DNA from: Laspinema palackyanum D2c
Lineage (GTDB): Bacteria > Cyanobacteriota > Cyanobacteriia > Cyanobacteriales > Laspinemataceae
DNA: 64,000 bases
Assembly: GCF_025370875.1 (NCBI RefSeq)
Contig: NZ_JAMXFD010000013.1
Location: forward strand, 1-64,000
Reading direction: 5' to 3'
The first letter of the stretch is position 1; each line of letters begins with the position of its first letter. The notes below the pieces were generated by a model that saw nothing but the letters and a program-made list of their open reading frames with translations, did not search any database and was not told the DNA's origin. This document shows, one piece after another, positions 19,401 through 25,398 of this stretch. The translations under genes and the position numbers were made by a program.

Positions 19401-22201
19401 ATGGTCAAGATAGCCTTTACGGTGGCAGTGGTAACGATGTGCTCTACGGCCAGTTCGGTCACGATTTGCTTCGAGGGGAAGATGGGAATGATACTCTCTA
19501 TGGCGATGATAAGGGAAACCAAGGACAATATAGTGAAATGTTCTGGAATAATGACACCCTATACGGTGATGGGGGCAATGACTATCTCTTTGGGGGCATA
19601 GGCCAAGATTATCTCTATGGCGGCTGGGACAACGATTTTCTGGATGGCGGGTCCGGCAACGATTTTCTAAGCGGTGAATCGGGGAACGATACCGTCCGGG
19701 GTGATGACGGCAACGATACTCTTAGTGGTGGGAATGGCAACAACGTTCTCAGTGGTGGGAATGACAACGATCGCCTATTCAGCTTACTCAACAGTAAGGA
19801 TACGATTAGTGGAGGTGCTGGTGATGATACCTTAGTGTTGGTTGGAAAAGAAACAGATTATACATTCACCCAGACTAATAACGGGTGGAAAATTACTAAC
19901 AAATCCGATCCAACTATTGTCAAAATAGTCACTGAGGTGGAACATTTTGAATATATCCAAAGGATGAGTATAAATGATGTTGTAAAGCAAGTCTCCAATG
20001 TTGATGTTGTAAAGCAAGTCTCCGATGTTGTAAAGCAAGTCTCCAATGTTGTTGTTCAATTTTCAAGCTTCTGGCACCGAGGTCGGGTCATTGATGGTTA
20101 TATAGCCGATGGCCAAATCTTCTTTGACGCCAACTTAAACGGTGTATTGGATGATAACGAACCCTTTAGCAAGACAGAAGCCGATGGCACGTTCGACCTG
20201 GCTATAGATATTGAACAGTTTGATACCAATCAAGATACTGAACTGGATCACACTGAAGGCCAGTTAGTCTTGATGGGCGGGGTAGATATAGCCACAGGTT
20301 TACCCCTGGTCACTCCCCTGACTTCTACCCTGCGCTCTACAGTCGTCACCCCATTAACCACGATTATCGCTAATTTGGTGCAACAAGGCACTGACCCAGC
20401 CGCTGCAGAAACTCAAGTCAAATCCGCTCTAGGACTCTCTGCCGAAGTTGAGTTAGGGGGCTATGACCCCTTAGAGGCCATTACGAATGGGGAGACTGAG
20501 GGGGTCTCCGTATTTGGCTCAATGATTCAGGTGCAAAATACGATTGTCCAGATGGCGAAGTTTATGGAAGGGGTTGCGGAAACACCCCTGACGCAACTGG
20601 CTTATAGTGGGATTGGGGCGATCGCCAATCAACTCAAAGCGGGTACTTCAGTCGATTTGGGTAATCTCCAGACCATCCAATCGATTCTCCAAGATGCCAT
20701 GACTCAGGCTGCAAAGTCTGACCCCAACATTAACCCCACCCAACTGGCTGCTACGGCGGCGGCGGCGGCTCAAATCATGGCCCTCGGCAATCAAATGATT
20801 GCGGACCTGCTCTCTAGCGGTGCTTCACCTACAGATATCATCACTGATATTACAAAATTGCAAGCGGTCTCAGTGGGTGAAATTGCTGTAGGACTGCCGG
20901 AACTCGCAGCAGCAACTATCTCCATAGAAGATTTTTTGGCTAAAAATACCAAAGAAGCGATCCTGGCTCGGATGGAGGCGGTGCAGGTTAACGACCCCAC
21001 GAGTCGTACCCTTGAGGAGAATAACCCTCTTGATGACGAGGATACCCCTGACTCATCGCAGCCTCAGCCTTTTCCCCAGGGGTTACCTTCTAACGGCAAC
21101 AGCGAATCGAGCGACAGTGGAGAGGATTCCGACAGCGAAACCAACAGCCGCAATCCCTGGATGTTGTTCTTCGATGCAGACTACTATCTCGCACAAAACT
21201 CCGATGTTGCTGCTGCGGTGGAAACTGGCGCGTTCCGCAGTGCTGCCGAACACTTCGGTTTCTTCGGGTTCACGGAAGGCCGCTCTCCCAGTGAGATGTT
21301 TGCCAAGGATTATCTCGCACAAAACACCGACGTAGCCGATGCCGTGACTAATGGCTCGTTCCGCAGCGGTTTTGAACATTTCCTCAAGTTCGGCTTTGCA
21401 GAAGGTCGCTTCCCCAGCGAGGTGTTGAAAGATTTCGAGATGTTCTATGTCTCGCAACACGCTGATGCAGCAGAAGCGGTGCGTCAAGCCATTTCTACGA
21501 ACGGTTTGGAACATTTAGTGCGCGTCGGTTTCACCGAGGGTCGCAATCCGTTCCCGCAGTTTGAGGTAGTAGCACGAACCTTTGATGCTGAATACTATCT
21601 AGCACAAAATGCTGATGTGGCTGAAGCGGTGCAAGCTGGTGGGTTCCGCAGTGCGATGGAACACTTTGTTCACTTCGGAATGTACGAAAATCGCGACCCG
21701 AGTCAGGCATTCAGCACTAGCTACTATTTGGCGAATAACGCGGATGTGGCTGAATCCGTTAGCGCTGGCGGTTTCCGTAGTGGCTATCAACATTATATGA
21801 TGCACGGGATGTCCGAAGGTCGCCTCGGGAGTACCACACCGATCGCCAATCTAGGCAATTTCGATGGCATCTTTGTGACTGAGGCCGGTAAAGATATCCT
21901 CACTGGCATGGATGAGAATACAGCCACAAATCCTGAATCTGACTGGCTGATGAGCGATGTCGGGGCTGATTTCTTCTCTCTCGACAATGCCAACTCTGAT
22001 TCTACTCTCACCAATACTGAAGGTGAGTTAAACTCTGACCCGATCGCGAACTTCAATGCCGATGCCGATTGGGTCCAGTTAAAAGAGGCGGGATTGCTCC
22101 CGGGACAGAATCCACAAGAGGGCGATCGCACTGACTGGATAGGTGAGGTGGAAGAGGTTTCCGTTCTAGCTCAAGAGGAAAATGCCTTTAGCTTCGTCTA
22201 A
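10463..22201 (+). CDS. Giant modular RTX/DUF4347 extracellular protein (3912 aa)
   Basis: A huge secreted, probably surface-associated protein. Domains in order: DUF4347 (about residues 20-175, with HIVSHGSPGSLQLG and LLYGCDVAAGE); seven SBBP-type propeller repeats of 65 residues (about 190-645, consensus DAFISKLDASGNFLWAKQLG); many Ig-like modules (about 648-2055), including five copies of a Big_5/SbsA-like domain and three of a TLASTAAST domain; an unassigned region (about 2060-2790); RTX nonapeptide repeats GGxGxDxLx (about 2795-3120); a linker with micro-repeats; a segment beginning DGYIADGQIFFDANLNGVLDD; then five YLAQNxDVAxAV repeats (about 3570-3790) and an RTX-like acidic tail. There is no Sec signal, as expected for type I secretion with a C-terminal signal, but no type I exporter genes are in the window. 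DUF4347 is typical of large cyanobacterial surface proteins. Adhesion, sheath or motility roles are inference. Confidence 0.92.
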   Translation: MKPLETTQLVVNPSISTTISNRSIAIFDTTVENWESLAAGVLPGTEVVVLHPHQDGVGQIAEILATRSNIQALHIVSHGSPGSLQLGSVLLNTDNLESYSETLGQWHNALSGKADILLYGCDVAAGEIGESFVQRLSEITEADIAASINKTGHAALGGDWDLEKTTGQIAASLAFSAAAMANYGSVLSLQPEYAWAKKMGGGSGDFSYNIKVDSSGNSYITGSFQGTVDFDPGAGTFNLTSTGGSDAFITKLDANGNFLWAKQLGGSGNEYGDTLIIDSSGNVYTTGSFQGTADFNPSAATFNLTSAGGSDAFISKLDASGNFLWAKQLGGGTDDAGYSITVDGSGNVYTTGHFWGTADLNPGAATFNLTSAGEYDTFISKLDASGNFLWAKQLGGANDDKSYEITLDSSGNIYTTGHFWGTADFNPGAATFNLTSVGAWDGFISKLDASGNFLWAKQLGGVNNDYNYSISVDSSGNVYTTGSFQGTADFNPGAATFNLTSAGGSDAFISKLDASGNFLWAKQLGGGSDDNSYSLSLDSSGNVYTTGTFQGTVDFDPGAGTANLTSAGGADGFISKLDASGNFLWAKQLGGGSDDNSYSLSLDSSGNVYTSGDFQGTADFDPNTGTANLTSAGSTDIFISKLNPGSAPTVTAISSAIADGTYKASQLIPITVTFSEPVTVTGTPTLALNTAATATYTSGSGTNTLSFNYTVAAGQNTNDLDYANTTALSLNGGTIKDSATNNAILTLPSPGAANSLGANKNLLVDTTAPTATSFTPVDNATNIAVGANLVVNFNEAIQKGTGNIVIKKVSDNSVVETIAVTDAKITVSGSTVTINPTADLAADTDYYVEIANGAIKDSAGNNYAGITGATAWNFKTALPADTTAPTATSFTPVDNATNIAVGANLVVNFNEAIQKGTGNIVIKKVSDNSVVETIAVTDAKITVSGSTVTINPTADLAADTDYYVEIANGAIKDSAGNNYAGITGATAWNFTTADTTAPTATSFTPGDNATNIAVGVNLVANFSETVQKGIGNIVIKKVSDNSVVETIDVTSGSVTASGSTVTINPSLDLDEATDYYVEIAAGAIKDLANNNYAGITGATPWNFTTADNTAPAVPVIATISTDSGTANDGITNDATLIFSGTAEANSTVTLFKDGTSMGTATADASGNWTFDYSGTTLTNGTYNFTATATDAASNISTPSAPFTVTIDTTAPTVTINQDAGQSDPTAGTTVNFEVVFSESVTGFDDTDITVGGTAGATTANVTGSGTTYNVAVTGMTSPGTITASVNAGAVTDVAGNTSTASTSSDNEVTYDNTIPTVTSITRADANPSMAATVNYTVTFSENVTGVNASDFSLAAGSIADASITSVTGSGSTYTVAVDTGTADGTVQINLTDDDTIVNSLSVPLGGSGTGNGDSTGQIYTVDKTEATVTTITSTLTDGSYPVGQVIPISVTFDEVVTVTGTPELTLNSGGSATYNTGSGTNTLTFNYTVATGDTATDLETTAITLAGGTITDAAGNNATLTVPTAGSASSLGGAKNLVIDTTVPTVTLASTAASTVNAPFEVSATFSETVTGFAETDISVTNGTVSSLTGSGSSYSFMVTPTGSGTVTVNVPTGGATDTAGNPNTAATALTRTADTTAPTVALASTAASTVNAPFEVSATFSETVTGFAADDVTVTNGTVSNLTGSGSNYSFTITPTGSGTVTVNVPAGGATDTVGNINTAATSLTRTADLAAPTVTLASTAASTVNAPFSVTATFSETVTGFAADDVSATNGTVSNLTGSGSNYSFTVTPTGEGTVTVNVPAGGVSDATGNTNSAAAPLTRTANTGAPTATSFTPADNATTVAVGANLVVNFNEAVQKGTGNIVIKKVSDNSVFETIAATDAKITVSGSTVTINPTSDLAPGTDYYVEIANGAIKDSAGNNYAGIVGATPWNFKTATAPDTTAPTATSFTPADNATSVAVGANLVVNFNEAVQKGTGNIVIKKVADNSVFETIAATDAKITVSGSTVTINPTNDLAPGTDYYVEIANGAIKDSAGNNYAGIVGATPWNFKTAIVPDTVAVGAKPLSFYSLQDLNSYLDTVYKGTSTLLPNVKAPLLSTFAAWEKIENNPANTLTATGVFEGDKIEITPTNSLSMKLGNVLEAMKGYGASFDSQISTLINSLNFSGVSLDIPIPTLTITDLRSAPIYEFSVKIPVPEKSLVFDFIKNTLGINSLTLKVGLNTAPKGGGPYAVASLDVNKNLVDILGFEVNLLGADFYAGINEKLEGTINLTPKLQLKNYDLTQTNEPPLNLSGLFTFEKESFTGGFKIEGGTPDQPQVWNNPFGLFPNSTLRGGSLEFKKDLKTASIGEVLISGDFNYQKMFDITLTGLAVDVQTGVPKALVLTANKPVNLFQVWAMNNLSQLPGSVYLAQLKPIQDAMSFLTNIIDVNIKSVDSDNDDELDPLLKFVPQSVTIGGKTIQPGFAIKGEVTAWEQTATLILEANPFNDNPNAQGSLTLPAINLGFLKLKGSSSDIDKDANTLNLALSLAPNNVSMAASANLELFGQSSGGVNAIIDNTKINIKNFHVGFGNVIALNLNNLDVNLEKRSGSASGELIFFGKKFAGLQINLDSTELTVKGNLGLGGLSIEDATLTIKNANDINIKGTIKLLGEKLFTADANLSNNTLTLSGWLGYNILGKDVGVEVALSLGASNQITLTPQIPGLNIPPSRFNLDSVPFSSIGDWLEDLVVGDIGRLANEAIQAIENTFNDVSKATVAAWGEVEEFFENVGTSLENFASDVDNFFTRGGGALNGNDNNNKIDGTEWGEKISGQRGHDILLGHGGNDIIYGGFDNDRIHGGYGNDDLRGEEGDDRISGEQGGDVIYGGTGKDLIYGDDGNDLLKGEEGDDRIYGGQGNDWIVGGSVSSSYFPLTQRFMDVTSNDSLYGNEGNDFLSGEGGEDMLDGGSGDDTLSGGGGNDRLLGETGNDSLTGESGNDELHGSHGQDSLYGGSGNDVLYGQFGHDLLRGEDGNDTLYGDDKGNQGQYSEMFWNNDTLYGDGGNDYLFGGIGQDYLYGGWDNDFLDGGSGNDFLSGESGNDTVRGDDGNDTLSGGNGNNVLSGGNDNDRLFSLLNSKDTISGGAGDDTLVLVGKETDYTFTQTNNGWKITNKSDPTIVKIVTEVEHFEYIQRMSINDVVKQVSNVDVVKQVSDVVKQVSNVVVQFSSFWHRGRVIDGYIADGQIFFDANLNGVLDDNEPFSKTEADGTFDLAIDIEQFDTNQDTELDHTEGQLVLMGGVDIATGLPLVTPLTSTLRSTVVTPLTTIIANLVQQGTDPAAAETQVKSALGLSAEVELGGYDPLEAITNGETEGVSVFGSMIQVQNTIVQMAKFMEGVAETPLTQLAYSGIGAIANQLKAGTSVDLGNLQTIQSILQDAMTQAAKSDPNINPTQLAATAAAAAQIMALGNQMIADLLSSGASPTDIITDITKLQAVSVGEIAVGLPELAAATISIEDFLAKNTKEAILARMEAVQVNDPTSRTLEENNPLDDEDTPDSSQPQPFPQGLPSNGNSESSDSGEDSDSETNSRNPWMLFFDADYYLAQNSDVAAAVETGAFRSAAEHFGFFGFTEGRSPSEMFAKDYLAQNTDVADAVTNGSFRSGFEHFLKFGFAEGRFPSEVLKDFEMFYVSQHADAAEAVRQAISTNGLEHLVRVGFTEGRNPFPQFEVVARTFDAEYYLAQNADVAEAVQAGGFRSAMEHFVHFGMYENRDPSQAFSTSYYLANNADVAESVSAGGFRSGYQHYMMHGMSEGRLGSTTPIANLGNFDGIFVTEAGKDILTGMDENTATNPESDWLMSDVGADFFSLDNANSDSTLTNTEGELNSDPIANFNADADWVQLKEAGLLPGQNPQEGDRTDWIGEVEEVSVLAQEENAFSFV
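12763..13430 (+). repeat. Near-identical 348-bp tandem duplication (Big_5-like modules)
   Basis: Two adjacent Ig-like modules of the giant gene are almost identical at DNA level, with a period of 348 bases (116 codons): the phrase CGCACCAA recurs at 12763 and 13111 and only a few silent changes are seen over more than 300 bases. A third, more diverged copy follows (13440-13780) and two more lie at 15950-16620. The two near-identical copies mark a recent in-frame duplication. Confidence 0.85.
19976..20044 (+). repeat. 21-bp in-frame micro-repeat in the giant gene
   Basis: The 21-mer GATGTTGTAAAGCAAGTCTCC occurs three times, starting at 19976, 20003 and 20024, with a 6-base AATGTT spacer after the first. 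It encodes DVVKQVS units just after the RTX block. The unit length keeps the frame. Confidence 0.85.
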
Positions 22202-22251
22202 CCCCAATTCATGAATCGGTAGAGGCCGATCGCCCTCTACCTCCTACTCCG

Positions 22252-22278
22252 AAAGGACAAGGCACTCCCTTGTCCTTT
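22252..22278. terminator. Bidirectional terminator between giant gene and GH116 gene
   Basis: AAAGGACAAG (22252-22261) pairs with CTTGTCCTTT (22269-22278), a perfect 10-bp stem with a 7-base loop, in the 89-base gap between two convergent genes. Tracts are short on both sides, so termination strength is uncertain. Confidence 0.65.
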
Positions 22279-22290
22279 CCCATTGTTAAC

Positions 22291-24744
22291 CTATTTAAAC
22301 CCAGTCAAAACCCCATAAACGGCCCAAATTGCCATCGCCCGTAAATAATGAGAGGCCCGAAAGGTTCCCACTGCTGTAATTGCTTCCGGAGTCCGGAACT
22401 GCAACCCATTTTCATAGACTTGCTTAATGACGGTTTCGGTTAATTTAAACCCTTCATCTCCCATCCCCATTTGTAACATAAATGCCGCCAATCCGAAATT
22501 AATTCCGGTCCATACTTCTAACGGATGAGTCGCATTCGGATTCACCGGGGAACCATCAATTAATACGCCATTGGCTGCCCCAAATTCACCGTTATGAAAC
22601 TTCAAAAAACAAGATTCATAGACTGTTTTTAAGGCCGATTCAGCGCATTCACTCGGGACAATATCCGCTAACCCTAATAACCGTGCATAAAATTGACCAC
22701 AAAGCTGATCCGCCATCACCACCTCTGAACCGCTTTCACTGTCGAGGCGATAATAAGTGCCATTCCAGAGTTTTTTTTGATACAAGGTGCGTGCTTGTTC
22801 CAACCAATCTTGATAGGTAGTCAGGATTGCTTGAATGGTTGCCGGTTCCAGTAATTGCGATCGCTTCTGTTCATAAATCGTATCGGTGAACACGCCGGAA
22901 TGGGGGGGATTCTTTAAAATAACCTCACCGACTGCGATCGCCGCTTGTAATGCCGCCATCCACAACCCGCCACAATAGGCACTCACCCCACGCATTGGCC
23001 AATCATCGAACGTCTGATCAGGTGCACCGCCATTTTCGGGAATCCCATCCCCATCTTTATCAAAGGTTTTTAAATAGGCGATCGCCTGCACCATTGAGGG
23101 CCAACAATCCCACAAAAACTCATAATCATCTCCCCCGGTCAACAGAAAATCCCGATACACCAGCAAGGCAAAATCACAGGGTAAATCCTTCCACAAATTA
23201 CAATCCTGATAACTGGTATAATTCGTTTTCACCCAAGGATGTTCATTCGGTGCACCCAAATCATGAGGCGTCGCATCGGTCACTTTGCGAACTGCTGCTG
23301 CTTGATTATACCCAATCACCCGAGGAGTATCATCTCCCGTAGGAATCGCCCGGGCAAACCCGCGCATCACCGATTTTTCCAATTCCGGCCACAACATCAA
23401 CAGGGCAAAAGACCCGTACAACCGCACATCCAAGCTTTCATACCAACGATAATCGATACATTCGAGAACCGCAAATTTACCCCGAGGTTCTTCTGCATCC
23501 TGGGCGGTCCATAATGTTCCCCCATCGGTGAGAATATACAATTCATTAAATAGCGCCATTTTCACCGAGTCGGACAAATCCTCCCGGTCTAATATCGATT
23601 GTTGCCAGGTGATGATATTCTCACGCCACATATCCGAATGCTTGAGTGCCGTGCGAATCATGGACCAGGAATTTTTGCCATGACGCCCGAAAAAGTCGGT
23701 GTAACGGCGATATTCCCAGACTCCGGCAGCGAATTCAGTAACGGGAAAATCCCAAGCGAGAATAAAGGGAATTTTGCGGGTTTTTCCGGGTCGAATGGTG
23801 AAGCGAACTGCTAAGGCGACTCCAATCCGTTCTCCCTTAGTGGCGGGGGTTTCATCGGTGGAATCGAGTAAGGAACCATCCTGAGAAAACTGTTGCCAGA
23901 CTTCTTTGCCACTGCCGGTGGGATTCCAGCGTGTATGCTTGAAGGTGTCGAGAAAGGGATTGGTAGCGGTGGCGATCGCCATTTCTCCCTCCCCTTCTTC
24001 GGGAACCTCTGCCAAATGACCTCCTGCCATCACACAACCAATCCGATGGAAGTCTTCAATATAACGGTTAGAATTGCCCTGACTTTTCCCCCATTTGGAT
24101 TGATATTCATACTCTGGAGACCCATCATCTCGCACTTTTACTGTAGGAGATTTGATGGCATTGGTAAACCAACCCACCACATTTTCCCAAGTCAGCAGAA
24201 TACTCAGGGTAATCGGTTCATCGGTGGGATTATAGGCAGTCCATTCAAAAATTGCCAGGGGATAGCTACATTCTTGGTATTTTCCCGGCAGAATCGGGGA
24301 AAATTGCTCACAAGTGAGTTGTGCTTTAAACACATTTTGATAGACAAACCAACTCCGAGGATACAACGCATGGTAAGTTCCGGTAGGATTTTCCTCAGTC
24401 GCTGCGGGATACCATTGCCAGGAATTTAGACTGCCATCAGAGGGAGGTTGGGTACAAAGTGCGTAAGTTTGGCGCTGGCCTTGGGTTTCTTCAAAAATGC
24501 TGAATTGACAGGCGGGAAGGGATTGGAAGGTATGTTCACCCCCGTCGAGATGCCAGAGATTGAAGTCACCACGGGGCGATCGGCCTATACAACCGGCCCC
24601 AAACCCCCCGAGGGGCATTCCATGCCAGGGACCATCATCGAGATTACTGCCATAGCGAACGGTATAGGGTTTGTCCCAATCTAAACCAATGGGACGCTGC
24701 CAAGTCTGGGAAGGAATTGCAGGGGGAGTGGATGGAGTCGTCAT
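22291..24744 (-). CDS. GH116 beta-glucosidase / GBA2-like glucosylceramidase family
   Basis: An 817-residue glycoside hydrolase family 116 enzyme, related to human GBA2 and to bacterial beta-glucosidases/xylosidases. The N-terminal beta domain starts with GMPLGGFGAGCIGRSPRGDF, a hallmark of the family. The (alpha/alpha)6 domain carries ECIDYRWYESLDV, whose first Glu (E428) fits the nucleophile, and DQTFDDW, whose second Asp (D580) fits the acid/base. Their separation of 152 residues equals that which I recall for the characterised Thermoanaerobacterium enzyme (E441/D593). No signal peptide is seen, so it is probably cytoplasmic and cleaves beta-linked glucosides or glucolipids. It is convergent with the giant RTX gene; no sugar operon surrounds it. 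Start ATG 24744 fits family length. Confidence 0.9.
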   Translation of the reverse strand: MTTPSTPPAIPSQTWQRPIGLDWDKPYTVRYGSNLDDGPWHGMPLGGFGAGCIGRSPRGDFNLWHLDGGEHTFQSLPACQFSIFEETQGQRQTYALCTQPPSDGSLNSWQWYPAATEENPTGTYHALYPRSWFVYQNVFKAQLTCEQFSPILPGKYQECSYPLAIFEWTAYNPTDEPITLSILLTWENVVGWFTNAIKSPTVKVRDDGSPEYEYQSKWGKSQGNSNRYIEDFHRIGCVMAGGHLAEVPEEGEGEMAIATATNPFLDTFKHTRWNPTGSGKEVWQQFSQDGSLLDSTDETPATKGERIGVALAVRFTIRPGKTRKIPFILAWDFPVTEFAAGVWEYRRYTDFFGRHGKNSWSMIRTALKHSDMWRENIITWQQSILDREDLSDSVKMALFNELYILTDGGTLWTAQDAEEPRGKFAVLECIDYRWYESLDVRLYGSFALLMLWPELEKSVMRGFARAIPTGDDTPRVIGYNQAAAVRKVTDATPHDLGAPNEHPWVKTNYTSYQDCNLWKDLPCDFALLVYRDFLLTGGDDYEFLWDCWPSMVQAIAYLKTFDKDGDGIPENGGAPDQTFDDWPMRGVSAYCGGLWMAALQAAIAVGEVILKNPPHSGVFTDTIYEQKRSQLLEPATIQAILTTYQDWLEQARTLYQKKLWNGTYYRLDSESGSEVVMADQLCGQFYARLLGLADIVPSECAESALKTVYESCFLKFHNGEFGAANGVLIDGSPVNPNATHPLEVWTGINFGLAAFMLQMGMGDEGFKLTETVIKQVYENGLQFRTPEAITAVGTFRASHYLRAMAIWAVYGVLTGFK

Positions 24745-24903
24745 AGTTCTGCTTGAATCAACACTCTCGATTAAAGCAGAAGTATGATGATGCTACCAGG
24801 CAGAATCTCTGTTGTTTCTCCGGTTGATGGCAGAGGGTCCCACGATTGGCGATCGGGTGACCTCTTGACTGAGTTGCCGCTTCATCTTTAAAAACCTAAT
24901 TTT

Positions 24904-25398
24904 TTAAATACAATCCTTTTCATACGGTCGAGTCCCATAGTCAAAATTACCCTGATATTTTCTTAACAATTCTCTGAGTCGGCGCACCCTAGTAGTAGTC
25001 TCGATATTCTTAACTGGAGGAGATTTACTCAACACGACTCGCCCAAAGACTTGAACCTGATTAATTGGTGGTTTAAAATGTTCGATAGTCTCAGTTAGCT
25101 GTTCGACGGCATGGATGAAGTCCTTCCCTTTTAATTCAATAAAGTAAAGTTACTCAGAAGACTGGCAACTTTTATCTTCCACTTGCTCTCGACTGCAAAC
25201 GATGAATAAGTAGTCACATTTACATTGGTCTTGGCTAGTAATTACACAGTCATCTACTGTAACTTTGCAGACCCGTTGTTTGGATGGATTGTTGAGAATA
25301 TATTTTCGCTTATTCTCTTGTGCTGTAATTATCTTACCGTCAGAGCAAGTTGTACAGTGGGGATAATGGGTCTCAAACTCTTGGCAAGTACAGTTCAT
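24904..25398 (-). pseudogene. PD-(D/E)XK-like partner of an AAA ATPase, interrupted by an in-frame TAA
   Basis: The open frame from ATG 25398 runs 82 codons to a TAA at 25150-25152. Reading on in the same frame gives another 81 codons without a stop (LYFIELKGKDFIHAVEQL, ending RPYEKDCI) to a TAA at 24904, so one nonsense codon splits a ~164-residue protein. The N-terminal part is Cys-rich (MNCTC, CTTC, CKC). D62 in CDYLF and E88-x-K90 in FIELKGKD match the spacing of a PD-(D/E)XK nuclease core; the stop is at codon 83, just before the ExK motif. Its start overlaps the ATPase stop by four bases (ATGA), so the two form an operon. The family was not recognised; nuclease-like is inference from the motif. 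Confidence 0.7.
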
